The notes beneath the pieces were generated by a model. That model saw only the letters and a program-made list of their open reading frames with translations, searched no databases and was not told the origin of the DNA. Positions 8,385 through 16,877 of a DNA stretch of 64,000 bases are shown here, piece by piece. Source of the DNA: JACVRW01 sp963846505 (GTDB lineage Bacteria > Actinomycetota > Thermoleophilia > Solirubrobacterales > Thermoleophilaceae); NCBI GenBank assembly GCA_963846505.1, contig CAWJWD010000001.1:868001-932000 (forward strand). The letters run 5' to 3'. Position 1 is the first letter of the stretch; every line of letters starts with the position of its first letter. A program made the position numbers and the translations under genes.

Positions 8385-8617
8385 CAGCCACGCTCGTCGC
8401 GCTCTTCTCGGATGAGCCTGGCGGCCTCTTCACCCGTCAGTCGGCCGCCAGAATGCTGAGCGATGCGCGCGAAGATCTCCTCCTGGGTGGGTCGCCTGGC
8501 CTCCTCGATCAGCCGACCGAGCATGTACTCCTGCAGCGACTGGCCCGCCTCGGCGGCCCGGCGACGGTAGACCCGATGAACGTCCGGAGGGATGTTCTTG
8601 ATCTGCATGGTCGCCAT
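8384..8617 (-). CDS. vapB: Ribbon-helix-helix antitoxin (VapB/FitA-like)
   Basis: A 77-residue protein whose N-terminus MATMQIKNIPPDVHRVYRRR begins as a ribbon-helix-helix DNA-binding domain of the FitA/CopG type. The acidic, probably disordered tail (GGRLTGEEAARLIREERDERG) would wrap the VapC active site. It is translated first and coupled to vapC by a one-base stop/start overlap. An alternative start is the in-frame ATG at codon 4. As in other vapBC pairs, the antitoxin dimer probably represses the operon through sites upstream, where several GCGCCA/TGGCG repeats occur. Confidence 0.85.
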   Translation of the reverse strand: MATMQIKNIPPDVHRVYRRRAAEAGQSLQEYMLGRLIEEARRPTQEEIFARIAQHSGGRLTGEEAARLIREERDERG

Positions 8618-8647
8618 GCTCGCCAGGCTAGCGCCAAATTGACGCTA

Positions 8648-8695
8648 CTGGCGTAACAATGGCGCCAAAGCTCCGCAACGGCAGCGTTACGCCAG
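8648..8695. promoter_or_regulatory. 10-bp perfect inverted repeat upstream of vapBC
   Basis: CTGGCGTAAC (8648-8657) is exactly inverted as GTTACGCCAG (8686-8695), with a second smaller palindrome TAGCG...CGCTA at 8629-8647. The repeats lie between the vapB start and the end of the ferritin-like gene. They could be a VapBC operator or, less likely with a 28-base loop, a terminator for the ferritin-like gene. Confidence 0.4.
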
Positions 8696-9205
8696 GCCCT
8701 CGGCCTTGTACTCGCGCAGGAAGCCCTCGAACAGGCGGCGGTGGCCCTCCTCGTCGCGCAGGATCGAGATCACCATGTCCTGCGTGACCGGATCCTTGCC
8801 CTCGCACCACTCGATGATGCGGTTGTAGTGCTCGATCGCGCCGGACTCGGCCTCGATCACGCCCTTGATCACGTGGACGATGTCGGTCTGCTCGTCGGGC
8901 GGCTGCAGGTAGGACTGCTCGGCGCTGAAGTCGAGCGAGCCGGGGACCACGCCGTAGAGCTCCTTGATGCGCGCGCCGTACTGGCGCGCGTGCCCGAGCT
9001 CCTCCTGGATGTCCTCCTCGAGGGACTCGATGATCTCCTGCGCACGGACGCCGTCCGGATTGATCGAGTTGGCGATGTAGCTCATCACCGTCTCGATCTC
9101 CATCCAATAGGCCTTGGTCAGCATGCCGATCAGCTCTTCGCGCTCTGCGCGCATCTCCTCGCTGAGGATGCCCTGTCGCGGGGTACTGGAAGTCTCAGTC
9201 GCCAT
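8687..9205 (-). CDS. Ferritin-like diiron protein
   Basis: A 172-residue four-helix protein with two E...ExxH-type halves: E36/E38, E68/E69 and H72 in EEDIQEELGHARQY, then E118/E120, E125/H126 and E152/E153 with H155 in ILRDEEGHRRLFE. This is the arrangement of bacterioferritin- or rubrerythrin-type diiron centres. It probably stores iron or detoxifies peroxide; no haem or rubredoxin domain is seen. The start at 9203-9205 is preceded by a strong AGGAGGT ribosome-binding site. It is divergent from the EcsC-family gene. Confidence 0.8.
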   Translation of the reverse strand: MATETSSTPRQGILSEEMRAEREELIGMLTKAYWMEIETVMSYIANSINPDGVRAQEIIESLEEDIQEELGHARQYGARIKELYGVVPGSLDFSAEQSYLQPPDEQTDIVHVIKGVIEAESGAIEHYNRIIEWCEGKDPVTQDMVISILRDEEGHRRLFEGFLREYKAEGLA

Positions 9206-9228
9206 GGTGGATTGGTACCTCCTGGGGT

Positions 9229-9921
9229 ATGGAGTCAAACACCCTCCTGCCAGTATGCCCGGCCGTGTCTGACACCACCCACCTGCAGCACCTCGAGCGC
9301 CCGCCGAAGCGACTCTGGGACCGCATCCTGGCCGAGCCCGAGCGGGCGCCGGAGCACATCGCCCTGGCCGCCTCCGAGCGCTTCGCGCCACAAGCCGCCG
9401 AGTGGGTGTCGATCGCAGGTCCGGGCCACACCCCCGCGAAGCTGGCGAAGATCGCCTACCGCAAGCACGTGCGCATCGCCCGGCTCGAGGGCGGGGCGCT
9501 CGGCATCGGCGGCATCTTCACCGCGGCGCCCGACATGGTCGCGCTGCTCTGGATCCAGAGCCGCATGACGTTCTACGTCGCGGCCGCCTACGGCTACGAC
9601 CCGGCCCACCCGATGCGTCCCGCCGAGCTGCTGGCGCTGCAGGGCGTCTACCCGACCCCGGCCGAAGCCCGGTCGGCGCTCGACGGGGTCGGCAAGCACA
9701 TGGCCCAGGCGATGGTCGAGCGGGCGCTGCTGCGCGACAACGACGCGCTGCACCGGCGGCTCGCGAAGTACCTCGCCAAGCGCACGATGAAGCACTACGC
9801 CGGCCGCTTCGTGCCACTGATCGGCGCGCCGATCGGCGCGCTGCAGAACGCGGGCGCGACGAAGGACATGGGCAAGCGCGTGCTGGCGTACTACGGCGGC
9901 GGCGAAGCGGCTAGCGGCTGA
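9229..9921 (+). CDS. EcsC-family protein
   Basis: About 230 residues. The block LGIGGIFTAAPDMVALLWIQ followed by SRMTFYVAAAYGYDP is typical of the EcsC family, whose function is poorly known (linked in Bacillus to an ABC transporter). The C-terminal GRFVPLIGAPIGALQNAGAT fits the same family. The first ATG at 9229 would place the start within the ribosome-binding region of the divergent ferritin-like gene, so the in-frame GTG at 9265 is an equally likely start. The 3' end overlaps the convergent HAD gene by 11 bases. Confidence 0.75.
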   Translation: MESNTLLPVCPAVSDTTHLQHLERPPKRLWDRILAEPERAPEHIALAASERFAPQAAEWVSIAGPGHTPAKLAKIAYRKHVRIARLEGGALGIGGIFTAAPDMVALLWIQSRMTFYVAAAYGYDPAHPMRPAELLALQGVYPTPAEARSALDGVGKHMAQAMVERALLRDNDALHRRLAKYLAKRTMKHYAGRFVPLIGAPIGALQNAGATKDMGKRVLAYYGGGEAASG

Positions 9922-10588
9922 CGGGCTCGCTGCGGCGCAGACGCTCGACCGCCCGCGTCAGGTCGCCCGGGTCGGTCAGGCAGACGTCGGCCTCGACCAG
10001 CTCGAAGGCCGGGTGCGTGGTGGTCAGCGCGATCACGCGCATGCCGGCGCCGCGCGCCGCGTCGATCCCCGCCGGGGCGTCCTCGACGACGATGCAGTCG
10101 ACGGGCGGCACGTCCAGCAGCGCGGCGGCGAGCAGGTAGCAGTCGGGCGCGGGCTTGCCGGCGGCGACGTCGTCCGCGGTCACGAGCACGCGCGGCAGCG
10201 GCAGGCCGGCGGCCTCGAAGCGCGCCAGCGCCGTCTCGCGGGAGGCCGAGGTGGCGACCGCGCGGGCGGCGTCGGGCAACGCCCGGTAGAGCGCGGCGAC
10301 GCCCTCGATCGTCTCGGCGCCGCGCCGGACCGCCTCGCGCTCGAGCTCGAGCCCCTCCTGGCGCGGATCGAGCTCGGGGGCGAAGCGCTGCAGCGTCGCC
10401 CGGGTCGGACGACCGTGGGAGTAGGCGATCAGCCGCTCGGGATCGATCTCCCGCTGCAGCGCCCACTCGCGCCAGATGTCGGCGACGGTTCCGGTCGAGT
10501 CGACGATCACGCCGTCGAGGTCGAACAGGACCGCTCCGGCGACGGGCTCGATGTCGTCCTCGAAGCTCATCTCCATCACTGTAAGCAC
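9911..10588 (-). CDS. HAD-superfamily hydrolase (beta-phosphoglucomutase/phosphatase type)
   Basis: A 225-residue HAD protein. Motif I LFDLDGVIVDS carries the nucleophile D23 and acid/base D25; motif II is VATSASR; motif III is the lysine in AAGKPAPDCY; motif IV is VVEDAPAGIDAARGAGM. The helical cap between motifs I and II is of the C1 type seen in phosphoglycolate phosphatase and beta-phosphoglucomutase. Substrate undecided. A shorter start at M5 or M7 is possible. It lies 30 bases downstream of the SDR gene in the same direction. Confidence 0.85.
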   Translation of the reverse strand: MLTVMEMSFEDDIEPVAGAVLFDLDGVIVDSTGTVADIWREWALQREIDPERLIAYSHGRPTRATLQRFAPELDPRQEGLELEREAVRRGAETIEGVAALYRALPDAARAVATSASRETALARFEAAGLPLPRVLVTADDVAAGKPAPDCYLLAAALLDVPPVDCIVVEDAPAGIDAARGAGMRVIALTTTHPAFELVEADVCLTDPGDLTRAVERLRRSEPVSR

Positions 10589-10618
10589 CCCGTCGACCGA
10601 CGAGTTGCGGCGAACGGA

Positions 10619-11287
10619 TCAGCCGCGGCCGTAGACCGGCACGGCCGCGCCGCTGGTGGCGGCCGAGTCCTCGGAGACGAGGAAGCGAATCACGCGCGCG
10701 ATCTCCGCCGGGTCCGTCCACTTCGAGAAGTCGGCGTCGGGCTGCGACGCGCGGTTGGCGGGCGTGTCGATCGTGCTCGGCAGCACCGCGTTGCAGCGCA
10801 CGCCGTCGGCGCGGTACTCGGCGTCGAGCGCCTGCACGAACGCCAGCACCGCCGCCTTGCCCGAGACGTAGCCGGCGGCACCCGGAAACGGCCGCAGCGC
10901 CGCGCGCGCCGAGACGCCGACGTAGGCGCCCCCGCCGCGCTCGACCAGCCGCGGCATCGCCGCGTGGGCGAGGTTGAAGCCGGGCACGAGGTTGAGCCGC
11001 AGCAGGCGCTCGAAGTCCGCCAGCTCGCTCTCGTGCACACGCGGCCCGGCGGCGAAGCCGCCCACCAGGTTGACCACCGCCTCCAGGTCGTCGACGGCGG
11101 CGACGGCAGCCGCGGCGCCGTCCGGATCGAGCAGGTCCGCCTCGACCAGCTGCGCGTCCGAGCCTGCCAGCCGCTCGCGTTCCCGCTCGGCCACCCAGGT
11201 CGCCGCGACCGCGTAGCCGCTGGACAACAGCTCGCCCACCACGGCGGTGCCGAGCGCACCGGTCCCGCCTGCCACCAACACGCTCAT
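10619..11287 (-). CDS. Short-chain dehydrogenase/reductase
   Basis: A 222-residue SDR. The cofactor motif GGTGALG is at the N-terminus (residues 7-13), an NLVGG segment replaces the usual NNAG, and the catalytic pair is in GYVSGKAAVL (Y-x-x-x-K). C-terminal DTPANR and SGAAVPVYGRG complete the fold. The gene starts at 11285-11287 on the minus strand, 69 bases from the divergent nuclease gene. The natural substrate cannot be inferred. It may form an operon with the HAD gene. Confidence 0.85.
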   Translation of the reverse strand: MSVLVAGGTGALGTAVVGELLSSGYAVAATWVAERERERLAGSDAQLVEADLLDPDGAAAAVAAVDDLEAVVNLVGGFAAGPRVHESELADFERLLRLNLVPGFNLAHAAMPRLVERGGGAYVGVSARAALRPFPGAAGYVSGKAAVLAFVQALDAEYRADGVRCNAVLPSTIDTPANRASQPDADFSKWTDPAEIARVIRFLVSEDSAATSGAAVPVYGRG

Positions 11288-11356
11288 CGCCACGCCCCCG
11301 AATCCATGGAGACGCAGGGTAAACCGTCCGAATGCACATCTACCGTCAGGTGGGCG

Positions 11357-12358
11357 ATGGAGCAGCCCGCCCTGATCTCGACCAAGTCCCTCGTCCGCGA
11401 GCTGGTGGACGGCCAGGAGGTCGACTGCTTCTTCGTCGTGCGCTCCCGTGCGCGTCGCGAGAAGCGCGACGGCGAGGCGTTCCTCAAGCTCGGCCTGGGC
11501 GACAAGAGCGGCCTGCTGGAGGCCGTGCTGTGGGAGGACTGCGATGACGTCATGGCCTTCACCGAGCCCGGCTCGGTCGTGCGTGCCGCCGGCCGCTACT
11601 CGGTCCACGAGCGCTGGGGGCCGACGCTCACGGTGCGCAGCCTGCGCGCGGCCGGCGAGGACGAGTACGACCTCGTCGACCTGATGGAGGCGCCGCCGGT
11701 GCCGTACGACCAGATGGCGGCCGACCTCGACGCCTTGATCGAGACGGTCCAGCGTCCGCACCTGCGCGAGCTGCTGCGACGCCTGCTCGACCCGGCGACG
11801 CGGATCGGTCGCGTCTACCACAGCGCCCCGGCCGCCAAGAAGTACCACCAGGCCTACCGCCACGGGCTGCTCGAGCATTGCCTCTCGGTCGCCCAGGGCG
11901 TCGGCGCGCTGGCCGCGACGTTCCCCGGCATCGACCGCGACGTCGCGGTCACCGGCGCGCTGCTGCACGACATCGGCAAGGTCCAGGCCTACGCGAGCGT
12001 CAACGGCGCGATCGAGCTCACCGACGCCGGCAAGCTGCTCGGCGAGATCCCGCTCGGCTACTACCTCGTGCGCCGCTCGCTCGACGAGGTCGAGGGCTTC
12101 CCGCCCGCGGACGCACAGGCGCTGCTGCACATCATCCTCAGCCACCACGGCAAGCTCGAGCACGGCAGCCCGGTCGTGCCCTGCACGCGCGAGGCGACGC
12201 TGGTCCACTTCATCGACAACCTCGGCGGCAACCTGGGCAGCTTCGACCGCATCGAGAAGACGCTCGCCGAGGGCGCCAGCTGGTCCGACTTCGACCGCGG
12301 CATCTCAGCCTCTGCGTATTTCGCGCCCCGCGTCGAGGACGCGCGCGAGGCCGCCTAG
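11357..12358 (+). CDS. 3'-5' exoribonuclease YhaM-like (OB fold plus HD domain)
   Basis: A 333-residue protein. Residues 1-110 form an OB-fold nucleic-acid-binding domain (VRELVDGQEVDCFFVVRSR, RRAGEDEYDL-like region). From about residue 160 there is an HD phosphohydrolase domain with YRHGLLEHCLSV, the HD pair in ALLHDIGKVQAY and a later IILSHHGKLEHGSP metal motif. This architecture is that of YhaM/CBF1 3'-5' exoribonucleases. The start at ATG 11357 is supported by the start of family similarity. Its frame extends far upstream without a stop, which is only a GC artefact. Confidence 0.85.
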   Translation: MEQPALISTKSLVRELVDGQEVDCFFVVRSRARREKRDGEAFLKLGLGDKSGLLEAVLWEDCDDVMAFTEPGSVVRAAGRYSVHERWGPTLTVRSLRAAGEDEYDLVDLMEAPPVPYDQMAADLDALIETVQRPHLRELLRRLLDPATRIGRVYHSAPAAKKYHQAYRHGLLEHCLSVAQGVGALAATFPGIDRDVAVTGALLHDIGKVQAYASVNGAIELTDAGKLLGEIPLGYYLVRRSLDEVEGFPPADAQALLHIILSHHGKLEHGSPVVPCTREATLVHFIDNLGGNLGSFDRIEKTLAEGASWSDFDRGISASAYFAPRVEDAREAA

Positions 12359-12380
12359 CCTCGGTCGATCGCCGCAAATA

Positions 12381-12397
12381 GCGGGGCTGAACCCCGC
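12381..12397 (+). terminator. GC hairpin after the YhaM-like gene
   Basis: GCGGGG (12381-12386) pairs with CCCCGC (12392-12397) around a five-base loop, 22 bases after the stop. No T-run follows, so termination efficiency is uncertain. Confidence 0.4.
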
Positions 12398-12451
12398 GAT
12401 GGAGGGAACTGCCGTGCGACTCCGGGGTTTCCCGCTTATCCTCGGGGCTCG

Positions 12452-14491
12452 ATGGCCAAGGACACCGAGAAGCTGATCCGGCAACTGTCCCTGATCTCGT
12501 TCCTGATGGCGGAGCGCCGGCCCGTCTCGGCGCTCGAGATCAAGCAGGACGTCGAGGGCTACTCGCAGATGAACGACGAGGCCTTCGCGCGGCGCTTCTA
12601 CGCCGACCGCGCCGAGCTCGAGTCGCTCGGGATCCAGCTCAAGGTCGACAAGCCGGCCGAGGGCTACTACGAGGCGGAGAACTACTCGCTGCCGCCCGAG
12701 AACTTCTACCTGCCGTCGATCAAGTTCACCGACCGCGAGCTCGGCTCGCTGCGCACCGCGCTGTCGCTGCTCGACGGCGAGTTCGCCTATGCCGAGCCGC
12801 TGCGCCTGGCGCTGCAGCAGCTGTCGTGGGGCAAGCCGAACCCGATCGACGCGCCCGAGCAGCGCTCGGTCGCCTTGGCCGTGACCGCCGGCGCCGGCGG
12901 CCGCGACCTGTCGGCACGGCTGTCCAAGGTCGAGACGGCGATCTTCCGCCGCAAGACGATCCTGTTCGACTATTACACGATCGGTCGCGACGCCGAGGAG
13001 CGGCGCAAGGTGGACCCCTACCACCTGCTCTACCGCGGCGGGCAGTTCTACCTGATCGGCTACTCCCACGAGCGGGAGGACGTGCGGGTGTTCCGCGTCT
13101 CGCGCATCCGTGGCAAGGTGGGCTATTCGTCGAAGGCCGAGCACGACTTCAACCGCCCCGAGGACTTCGATCCACGCGTCTACGCCACGCGCACCGACTG
13201 GCAGCTCGGCGACCCGGTCGGTCGCGGCACCATCTGGCTCTCCGACCGCATCGACTGGCTGGCGCTGCGCCACTTCGGCCATGCCGGCGAGGTGCGCGAC
13301 ACCGACGACGGCGTGATCTTCGAGACCGACTACGCGGACGCGCGCCAGATGGTCTCGTGGGTGCTCGGTCTCGGCGAGCAGGCACGCATCGAAGGCCCCG
13401 AGGAGCTGATCGAGGAGGCGCGCCGGCGCATCGAGCTGGTCGTCGAGCGCCACGACGGCGGCTTCGAGCTGGCGGCCACCGCCCCCCGGCGGGCGCGCCG
13501 CCCCGAGGACGAGGACAGCGACGCGAAGGGCGAGTCGCCGATCCGGCCGGAGCGCTTCGCGCGGCTGGTCACGCTCGCCGGCATCCTGATCGAAACCGCG
13601 CGCGAGGGCCGCAAGCTCGAGCTCGCAGAGCTGCGCGAGTCGTTGCAGGTGACCGAGCAGGAGCTGCGCCAGGACATCGACGTGTTGAACGTCGTCAACT
13701 TCGGCGGCGGCAGCTACGTGCTCTACGCCGAGGTGCAGGGCGACACGATCGAGGTCGACCCGGAGCCCTACGGCGACAACTTCGCCCGCCCCGCCCGCCT
13801 GCTTCCGCTCGAGGCCAAGGCGCTCGTGGCGGCGATCGACCTGATCGGCGAGCATCTGCCCGAGGGCTCGCTCGCCTCGGCACGCCAGAAGATCGTCGAC
13901 GCGCTCGGCCAGGACCCGGCCGCGGAGGTGCTGCAGATCACCACCGCCAAGGGCGACGACTCCGAGATCGCCCGCGCGTGCTCGACCGCGATCGTCGGCC
14001 ACCGGCTGCTGAAGCTCGAGTACTACAAGGAGAACGAGGACGAGTTCACCGAGCGCAGGGTCGAGCCGTACAAGCTCGCCAACGGCCAGGAGGGCTGGTA
14101 TCTGCACTGCTGGGACCTCGACCGCGACGGCCCGCGCTCGTACCGGCTCGACCGCATCCGCGAGGTCGAGGTGCTCGAGCAGGAGTTCGAGCCGCGCGAG
14201 GGCGTCGAGCCCGACGTGCACGGCTGGCTCGCGACCGGCGAGGTGCCGTCCTCGGCGACGGCGCGGATCTGGATCTCGCCCGACCGCGCGCGCTGGGCGC
14301 TTGAGGACCGGCGCGTGGTCGAGGAGCTGCGCGACGGCGCGGTGGTCGTCGAGCGCACCTTCGCGTCGTACCAGTGGCTGGCACGCGAGATCCTCAAGGA
14401 GGCCGGCGACGCGGTCGTGCTCGAGCCCGAGGACGCGCGTCGAGCCGTGCTCGACGCCGCCGAGACGCTCGCCGGCGTCGTCCAGCGCTAG
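12452..14491 (+). CDS. pafBC: Fused PafB-PafC WYL-domain transcriptional regulator
   Basis: A 679-residue protein made of two similar halves. Each has an N-terminal winged helix (about 1-65 and 365-425) and a WYL domain (about 165-235, IFRRKTILFDYYTIGRD with YHLLYRGGQFYLIGYSH; and about 510-575, LLKLEYYKENEDEFTERRV with YKLANGQEGWYLHCWD). An Arg-rich linker (ATAPRRARRPEDEDSD) separates them. In mycobacteria PafB and PafC are separate proteins forming the activator of the LexA-independent DNA-damage response; several actinobacteria carry a natural fusion. No proteasome or Pup gene lies nearby here. The next gene is a PPOX-type oxidoreductase 41 bases downstream. Confidence 0.85.
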   Translation: MAKDTEKLIRQLSLISFLMAERRPVSALEIKQDVEGYSQMNDEAFARRFYADRAELESLGIQLKVDKPAEGYYEAENYSLPPENFYLPSIKFTDRELGSLRTALSLLDGEFAYAEPLRLALQQLSWGKPNPIDAPEQRSVALAVTAGAGGRDLSARLSKVETAIFRRKTILFDYYTIGRDAEERRKVDPYHLLYRGGQFYLIGYSHEREDVRVFRVSRIRGKVGYSSKAEHDFNRPEDFDPRVYATRTDWQLGDPVGRGTIWLSDRIDWLALRHFGHAGEVRDTDDGVIFETDYADARQMVSWVLGLGEQARIEGPEELIEEARRRIELVVERHDGGFELAATAPRRARRPEDEDSDAKGESPIRPERFARLVTLAGILIETAREGRKLELAELRESLQVTEQELRQDIDVLNVVNFGGGSYVLYAEVQGDTIEVDPEPYGDNFARPARLLPLEAKALVAAIDLIGEHLPEGSLASARQKIVDALGQDPAAEVLQITTAKGDDSEIARACSTAIVGHRLLKLEYYKENEDEFTERRVEPYKLANGQEGWYLHCWDLDRDGPRSYRLDRIREVEVLEQEFEPREGVEPDVHGWLATGEVPSSATARIWISPDRARWALEDRRVVEELRDGAVVVERTFASYQWLAREILKEAGDAVVLEPEDARRAVLDAAETLAGVVQR

Positions 14492-14532
14492 CGCCGCTCC
14501 GACGCCGCCGCGAGCCGATAGCGTCCCGCGCC

Positions 14533-14994
14533 ATGCCTTCGCGGCGCAACCAGATCGAGATGAGCGACGCCGAGCTGGGCGCGTTCCTCGCCGAGCAGAT
14601 GGTGATGCAGTGCGCGACCGTCGGGCCGCGCGGGCTGCCGCACATGGTTCCGCTCTGGTTCGTCGCCGACGGGACGCAGCTGCGCGGCTGGACCTACGCC
14701 AAGTCGCAGAAGACCAAGAACCTGGAGCGCGACCCGCGCGCGACGATCGGGATCGAGGACGGCGTGCAGTACCACGAGCTGCGCGGCGTGATGCTCGAAT
14801 GCGACGTCGAGCTCGAGCGCGAGCCCGAGCGGGTGAAGCAGTTCGGGCTGGCGCTGTTCGGCCGCTACGCCGGCGAGATCACGCCGGAGCTGGACGAGCT
14901 GATCGCCGCGCAGGCGCAGAAGCGGGTCGGACTGACGTTCCGGCCGACGCGCACGGTCAGCTGGGACCACCGCAAGCTGGGAGGCGCGTACTGA
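14533..14994 (+). CDS. PPOX-class flavin/F420-dependent enzyme
   Basis: A 153-residue split-barrel protein of the pyridoxamine-5'-phosphate-oxidase-like superfamily. Recognisable segments are LAEQMVMQCATVGPRGLPHM (cofactor barrel), VPLWFVADG, KTKNLERDPRATIGIEDG and a C-terminal FRPTRTVSWDHRKL. Such proteins bind FMN or F420 and reduce or oxidise small substrates; F420 is plausible in this group of bacteria but not shown. The stop overlaps the start of rmlA (TGATG), suggesting co-transcription with the rhamnose genes. Confidence 0.75.
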   Translation: MPSRRNQIEMSDAELGAFLAEQMVMQCATVGPRGLPHMVPLWFVADGTQLRGWTYAKSQKTKNLERDPRATIGIEDGVQYHELRGVMLECDVELEREPERVKQFGLALFGRYAGEITPELDELIAAQAQKRVGLTFRPTRTVSWDHRKLGGAY

Positions 14995-16061
14995 TGAAGG
15001 GCCTGATCCTGTCCGGCGGCAAGGGCACGCGCCTGCGGCCGCTGACCCACACGAGCGCCAAGCAGCTGGTGCCGGTCGCCAACAAGCCGGTGCTGTTCTA
15101 CGGCATCGAGGCGATGGCCGCTGCCGGCATCGACGAGGTCGGGATCGTCATCGCGCCCGAGACCGGCGGCGAGATCCAGGCGGCGGCCGGCGACGGCTCC
15201 CGCTTCGGCGTGCGGATCGAGTACATCGAACAGGACGCGCCGAGCGGCCTCGCGCACGCCGTGCTGACCGCCGAGGCCTTCCTCGCCGACTCGCCGTTCG
15301 TGATGTACCTCGGCGACAACCTGCTGCGCGACGGCATCGTCGACCTCGTCGACACCTTCCGCAGCGAGCAGCCGGACGCGCTGATCCTGCTCACGCCCGT
15401 CTCGGACCCGCAGAGCTACGGGGTGGCCGAGCTCGACGGCGACGGCCGCGTGGCACGGCTGGTCGAGAAGCCGGCCGAGCCCAAGAGCGACCTCGCGCTC
15501 GTGGGCGTCTACATGTTCACGCCCGCCGTGTTCGACGCCGCCAAGGCGATCGAGCCGTCCGCGCGCGGCGAGCTCGAGATCACCGACGCGATCCAGACGC
15601 TCGTCGACCGCGGGCTGCGCGTGGACCCGCACATCGTGCACGGCTGGTGGAAGGACACCGGTCAGGTGCAGGACATGCTCGAGGCCAACCGGCTGATCCT
15701 CGACGACATCGCCGAGCGGGTCGAGGGCGAGCTGATCGACTCCCGCGTCGAGGGGCGCGTCGCGATCGAGCCCGGCGCGCGGCTGGAGCGCGCCACCGTG
15801 CGCGGCCCGGCGATCATCGGCCGCGACACCCACGTCACCGACGCCTACATCGGCCCCTACACCGCGATCGGCGACAACGTTAGGATCGAGAAGGCCGAGC
15901 TGGAGCACTCGATCGTGCTCTCGGGCTCGTCGATCTGCGACCTCGAATACCGCGTCGAGGCCAGCCTGATCGGCCGCGACGTGCGCATCCGCCGTGGCCC
16001 CGCCTTCCCGAAGGCCTACCGCTTCGTCGTCGGCGACAGCGCCGACGTGCAGATCCTCTGA
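14994..16061 (+). CDS. rmlA: Glucose-1-phosphate thymidylyltransferase, long form
   Basis: A 355-residue nucleotidyltransferase. The signature LILSGGKGTRLRPLT (residues 4-18), VMYLGDNLL and VEKPAEPKS are typical of RmlA. After about residue 245 a left-handed beta-helix of hexapeptide repeats (GARLERATVRGPAIIG and following) makes it the long RmlA/StrD-type form. It makes dTDP-glucose, the first step to dTDP-rhamnose. It is translationally coupled to the gene before (TGATG) and the gene after (TGATG at 16059-16063). Confidence 0.9.
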   Translation: MKGLILSGGKGTRLRPLTHTSAKQLVPVANKPVLFYGIEAMAAAGIDEVGIVIAPETGGEIQAAAGDGSRFGVRIEYIEQDAPSGLAHAVLTAEAFLADSPFVMYLGDNLLRDGIVDLVDTFRSEQPDALILLTPVSDPQSYGVAELDGDGRVARLVEKPAEPKSDLALVGVYMFTPAVFDAAKAIEPSARGELEITDAIQTLVDRGLRVDPHIVHGWWKDTGQVQDMLEANRLILDDIAERVEGELIDSRVEGRVAIEPGARLERATVRGPAIIGRDTHVTDAYIGPYTAIGDNVRIEKAELEHSIVLSGSSICDLEYRVEASLIGRDVRIRRGPAFPKAYRFVVGDSADVQIL

Positions 16062-16873
16062 TGCGCGTCCTGGTCACCGGCTCCGGCGGCATGCTCGGCC
16101 GCGACCTCGTCGAGGCCGCCGGCGCAGGGGCGGTCGGGCTGACGCGCGGGGACCTCGACGTCACCGACGCCGCGGCCGTGACCGCCGCCGTCGAGCGCGA
16201 GCGCCCGGACGTGGTCGTCAACTGCGCCGCGTACACCGACGTCGACGGGGCCGAGTCCGAGTCCGACGCCGCGCAGCGGGTCAACGCCGACGGCGCGGGC
16301 ATCGTCGCCGCCGCCGCGCCGCGGGTGATCCACGTCTCGACCGACTACGTCTTCGACGGCAGCGCCGGCGAGCCGTACCTCGAGTCCGATCCGGTCGGCC
16401 CGGTCAGCGTCTACGGGCGCACGAAGCTGGCGGGCGAGCGCGCCGTGGCCGCGGCCAACCCGAACCACCTGATCGTGCGCACCGCCTGGGTCTTCGGCGT
16501 CCACGGGCCGAACTTCGTCGAGACGATGCTGCGCGTCGGCGGCGAGCGCGGCGCGGCGCGGGTCGTCGACGATCAGGTCGGCTGTCCCACCTACACCCGG
16601 CACCTGGCCGCCGGCCTGCTCGAGCTGGCGGCCGGCGACCGCACCGGCGTCCAGCACCTGGCCGGCAGCGGCGCCGTCACCTGGCACGACTTCGCACGCG
16701 CGATCTTCGACGCGGCCGGGCTGGAGGTGGACCTGCAGCCCTGCGCCACGGACGAGTTTCCACGCCCCGCGCCGCGTCCGGCGTGGTCGGTGCTCGGCAG
16801 CGAGCACGCGGGAGTCCCTACGCTTCCGGCGTGGCAACAGGGCTTGCAGGAGTACATGGCGGAGCGGGGCTGA
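16061..16873 (+). CDS. rmlD: dTDP-4-dehydrorhamnose reductase
   Basis: A 270-residue extended SDR. It has the NAD(P) motif TGSGGMLG (residues 6-13), VVNCAAYTDVDGAE, the STDYVFDG segment and the catalytic YGRTKLAGE (Y-x-x-x-K), all diagnostic of RmlD. It performs the last step, reducing dTDP-4-dehydro-6-deoxy-L-mannose to dTDP-L-rhamnose. The start codon overlaps the rmlA stop. The expected 3,5-epimerase gene rmlC is not found in the window and must be elsewhere. Confidence 0.9.
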   Translation: MRVLVTGSGGMLGRDLVEAAGAGAVGLTRGDLDVTDAAAVTAAVERERPDVVVNCAAYTDVDGAESESDAAQRVNADGAGIVAAAAPRVIHVSTDYVFDGSAGEPYLESDPVGPVSVYGRTKLAGERAVAAANPNHLIVRTAWVFGVHGPNFVETMLRVGGERGAARVVDDQVGCPTYTRHLAAGLLELAAGDRTGVQHLAGSGAVTWHDFARAIFDAAGLEVDLQPCATDEFPRPAPRPAWSVLGSEHAGVPTLPAWQQGLQEYMAERG

Positions 16874-16877
16874 GCGC

